This document shows positions 6,177 through 7,633 of a stretch of DNA of 7,633 nucleotides, one piece after another. A program made the translations under genes and the position numbers. Location of the stretch: the NCBI GenBank assembly GCA_966211215.1, contig CBIHNR010000234.1, positions 1-7,633 of the forward strand. The letters run 5' to 3'. The notes beneath the pieces were generated by a model that worked only from the letters and a program-made list of their open reading frames with translations, did not search any database and was not told the origin of the DNA. The stretch comes from Desertivirga sp966211215. GTDB taxonomy: Bacteria; Bacteroidota; Bacteroidia; Sphingobacteriales; Sphingobacteriaceae. Each line of letters starts with the position of its first letter. Position 1 is the stretch's first letter.

Positions 6177-6204
6177 AATCCCGTCCAGAAATCTGAACGG
6201 GATT
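6177..6204. terminator. Bidirectional intrinsic terminator between convergent rsmI and rpsJ
   Basis: AATCCCGT (6177-6184) pairs perfectly with ACGGGATT (6197-6204), topped by CAG/CTG (6186-6188 / 6193-6195) and a four-base loop. Plus-strand transcripts continue into AATCTTTTTATT. Minus-strand transcripts run into a U-run copied from the A-tract at 6173-6178. It lies 43 bp past the rsmI stop and 26 bp past the rpsJ stop, so it probably ends both transcripts. Confidence 0.88.
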
Positions 6205-6230
6205 AATCTTTTTATTAAAATCTCAGCAAG

Positions 6231-6536
6231 TTACACTTTGATCTCAACTTCAACACCGCTAGGCAATTCAAGTTTCATAAGCGCATCTACAGTTTTAGAG
6301 TTAGAGCTGTAGATATCCAATAATCTCTTGTAAGAGCATAGTTGGAACTGCTCACGAGCTTTTTTGTTAACGTGCGGTGAACGTAATACTGTAAAGATTT
6401 TTTTCTCAGTTGGAAGAGGAATTGGACCACTAACAACAGCACCTGTAGGTTTTACAGTCTTTACGATTTTCTCAGCTGATTTATCAACCAAGTTGTAATC
6501 GTAAGATTTTAATTTGATTCTGATTCTTTGGCTCAT
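6231..6536 (-). CDS. rpsJ: 30S ribosomal protein S10 (NusE)
   Basis: A complete 101-residue protein, close to the E. coli length of 103. S10 sits in the head of the 30S subunit and, as NusE, also pairs with NusB in rRNA antitermination and links RNA polymerase-bound NusG to the ribosome. The signature region is intact: AVVSGPIPLPT at 33-43, FTVLRSPHVNKKAREQF at 48-64, and SYKRLLDIY at 68-76. The ATG at 6536 is preceded by an A-rich leader (minus strand ATAAAAAAACAAAA), usual for strongly expressed Bacteroidetes genes, with no Shine-Dalgarno sequence. fusA ends 109 bp upstream on the same strand. A strong terminator follows within 26 bp and the next gene is the oppositely oriented rsmI, so the usual partner rplC is not next to it here. 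Confidence 0.97.
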   Translation of the reverse strand: MSQRIRIKLKSYDYNLVDKSAEKIVKTVKPTGAVVSGPIPLPTEKKIFTVLRSPHVNKKAREQFQLCSYKRLLDIYSSNSKTVDALMKLELPSGVEVEIKV

Positions 6537-6557
6537 TTTTGTTTTTTTATTTAAACC

Positions 6558-6583
6558 CTGCTTAAGAGCTATTTATTAAGCAG
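6558..6583 (-). repeat. 8-bp hairpin in the fusA-rpsJ spacer
   Basis: CTGCTTAA (6558-6565) is the exact reverse complement of TTAAGCAG (6576-6583), with a 10-base loop. In the mRNA it would stand about 22 bases upstream of the rpsJ start. No U-run follows it on the minus strand, so it is not a classical terminator. It may affect processing or translation of rpsJ. Confidence 0.6.
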
Positions 6584-6598
6584 AGCGTTTATCTTTAA

Positions 6599-6630
6599 GA
6601 AAGGTAAAAAGCTTTTACCTCTTACCTTTC
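6599..6630 (-). repeat. Overlapping alternative hairpins just after fusA
   Basis: GAAAGGTAA (6599-6607) pairs perfectly with TTACCTTTC (6622-6630). The nested AGGTAAAA (6602-6609) also pairs perfectly with TTTTACCT (6613-6620). The two stems share bases 6602-6607, so only one can form at a time. The cause is a near-duplicated ACCT unit (6617-6620 and 6624-6627). It lies 15 bases past the fusA stop within the presumed fusA-rpsJ transcript. Confidence 0.6.
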
Positions 6631-6645
6631 TACTTTTATCTTATA

Positions 6646-7633
6646 TTAAGCGTTTACAGACTTACCTTTAGCTTTCGCTACAACTTCGTCCTGAACGTTT
6701 TTAGGAGCTGGTTCGTAATGATCGAACTCCATTGTTGAAGTAGCACGACCTGAAGTGATAGTACGTAACTGTGTTACATAACCAAACATTTCAGAAAGTG
6801 GAACTAACGCTTTGATCACTTGAGCACCATTACGAGTATCCATACCTTGCAGCTGGCCACGGCGACGGTTCAAGTCACCCATTACATCACCCATGTTTTC
6901 TTCTGGTGTAAGAACCTCAATTTTCATGATTGGCTCCATTAACACAGGCTTACATTTTGGCAATGCTTCACGGAATGCAGAACGAGCTGCAATTTCGAAA
7001 GATAATGAGTCTGAATCGACAGCGTGGAATGATCCGTCAATTAAACGAACTTTCATATCTGTAACAGGGAAACCTGCTAGCACACCGTTCGCCATTGAAG
7101 AAGCAAATCCTTTTTCAACTGAAGGGATATACTCACGAGGAATAGAACCACCCACAATCTCATTTACGAACTGAAGACCAGTTTTACCTTCGTCAACAGG
7201 AGAAATAACAACCTGGATATCAGCAAATTTACCACGACCACCAGTTTGTTTTTTGTAAGTTTCACGGTGTTGAACTGTACCAGTGATAGCCTCTTTGTAA
7301 GCAACTTGAGGAGCACCTTGGTTAACTTCAACTTTGAACTCACGTTTCAAACGGTCCATGATGATATCTAAGTGAAGCTCACCCATACCAGAGATAACTG
7401 TCTGACCAGTATCCTCGTCAGTTTTTACCTGGAATGTAGGATCCTCTTCAGCTAATTTACCAAGAGCAAGACCTAATTTATCCATATCCGCCTGAGTTTT
7501 TGGCTCAATCGCTAAACCGATAACCGGCTCAGGGAAGTTCATAGACTCAAGAACGATTGGGTTTTTCTCATCACAAAGAGTATCTCCTGTTTTGATATCT
7601 TTAAATCCAACTACCGCAGCAATATCACCAGCA
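6646..7633 (-). CDS. fusA: Translation elongation factor G, C-terminal part (5' end lies outside the window)
   Basis: The last 328 residues of EF-G, the GTPase that drives tRNA-mRNA translocation and, with RRF, ribosome recycling. Full-length EF-G is about 700 residues; the GTPase domain and most of domain II lie beyond the right edge. The first ATG visible in frame (7542) is internal. The visible part starts at the end of domain II (AGDIAAVVGFKDIKTGDTL). Domain III follows with FPEPVIGLAIEPKT and GMGELHLDI, then domain IV with RETYKKQTGGRGKFAD and the tip sequence DGSFHAVDSDSLSFEIAARS, and domain V with MEPIMKIEVLTPEENMGDV. The His in GSFHAVDSD corresponds to the conserved domain IV tip residue that enters the decoding site, as expected for a translocation-competent EF-G. 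Position directly before rpsJ fits the main str-operon copy rather than a divergent EF-G paralogue. The mature end KAKGKSVNA is unremarkable. Confidence 0.97.
   Translation of the reverse strand, partial: AGDIAAVVGFKDIKTGDTLCDEKNPIVLESMNFPEPVIGLAIEPKTQADMDKLGLALGKLAEEDPTFQVKTDEDTGQTVISGMGELHLDIIMDRLKREFKVEVNQGAPQVAYKEAITGTVQHRETYKKQTGGRGKFADIQVVISPVDEGKTGLQFVNEIVGGSIPREYIPSVEKGFASSMANGVLAGFPVTDMKVRLIDGSFHAVDSDSLSFEIAARSAFREALPKCKPVLMEPIMKIEVLTPEENMGDVMGDLNRRRGQLQGMDTRNGAQVIKALVPLSEMFGYVTQLRTITSGRATSTMEFDHYEPAPKNVQDEVVAKAKGKSVNA

Noticed and set aside
6622..6640. Possible internal promoter for rpsJ: minus-strand TACCTTTC (complement of 6600-6607) resembles TAnnTTTG
   Set aside because: The last base differs, no TTTG -33 element is present, and the sequence is better explained as a stem arm.

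Overview
The window looks like chromosomal housekeeping DNA from a member of the Bacteroidetes (Bacteroidota), most likely Sphingobacteriaceae (Pedobacter/Mucilaginibacter-like). The grounds are a DUF4290 protein (a family I know only from this phylum) paired with murA, protein sequences of Bacteroidetes type throughout, AT-rich spacers, no clear Shine-Dalgarno sequences before the genes, and a TAnnTTTG-type -7 promoter box in front of serS. The genus is inferred from protein appearance, not from a search.

Layout, left to right. (1) 1-1686, plus strand: the 3' end of an AMP nucleosidase gene, then a complete cystathionine beta-synthase-type PLP enzyme with a C-terminal CBS-domain pair. (2) 1711-1739: a bidirectional terminator where cbs and murA converge. 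(3) 1760-3802, minus strand: a two-gene unit, DUF4290 then murA, 30 bp apart. MurA carries Asp where the classical fosfomycin-target Cys lies. (4) 3803-4087: a 285-bp spacer without a convincing gene but with several inverted repeats, including a 16-bp perfect stem just behind serS. (5) 4088-5356, minus strand: serS, divergent from (6) rsmI at 5462-6133 on the plus strand. They share a 105-bp spacer with a G-rich/T-rich short repeat and a 12-bp inverted repeat. (7) 6177-6204: a second bidirectional terminator. (8) 6231-7633, minus strand: rpsJ preceded by the C-terminal part of fusA, i.e. the end of a str-type operon, with two hairpins between the genes.

Functionally the genes serve translation (serS, rpsJ, fusA, and rsmI acting on 16S rRNA), the first committed step of peptidoglycan synthesis (murA), sulfur amino acid metabolism (cbs) and adenine nucleotide turnover (amn). 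I see no mobile element, tRNA, rRNA, CRISPR array, phage gene or defence system. I do not see an undescribed system here. The items most worth a second look are the MurA Asp substitution, the DUF4290 protein with its basic Asn-rich tail, the terminator directly behind rpsJ, and the unexplained structured spacers.
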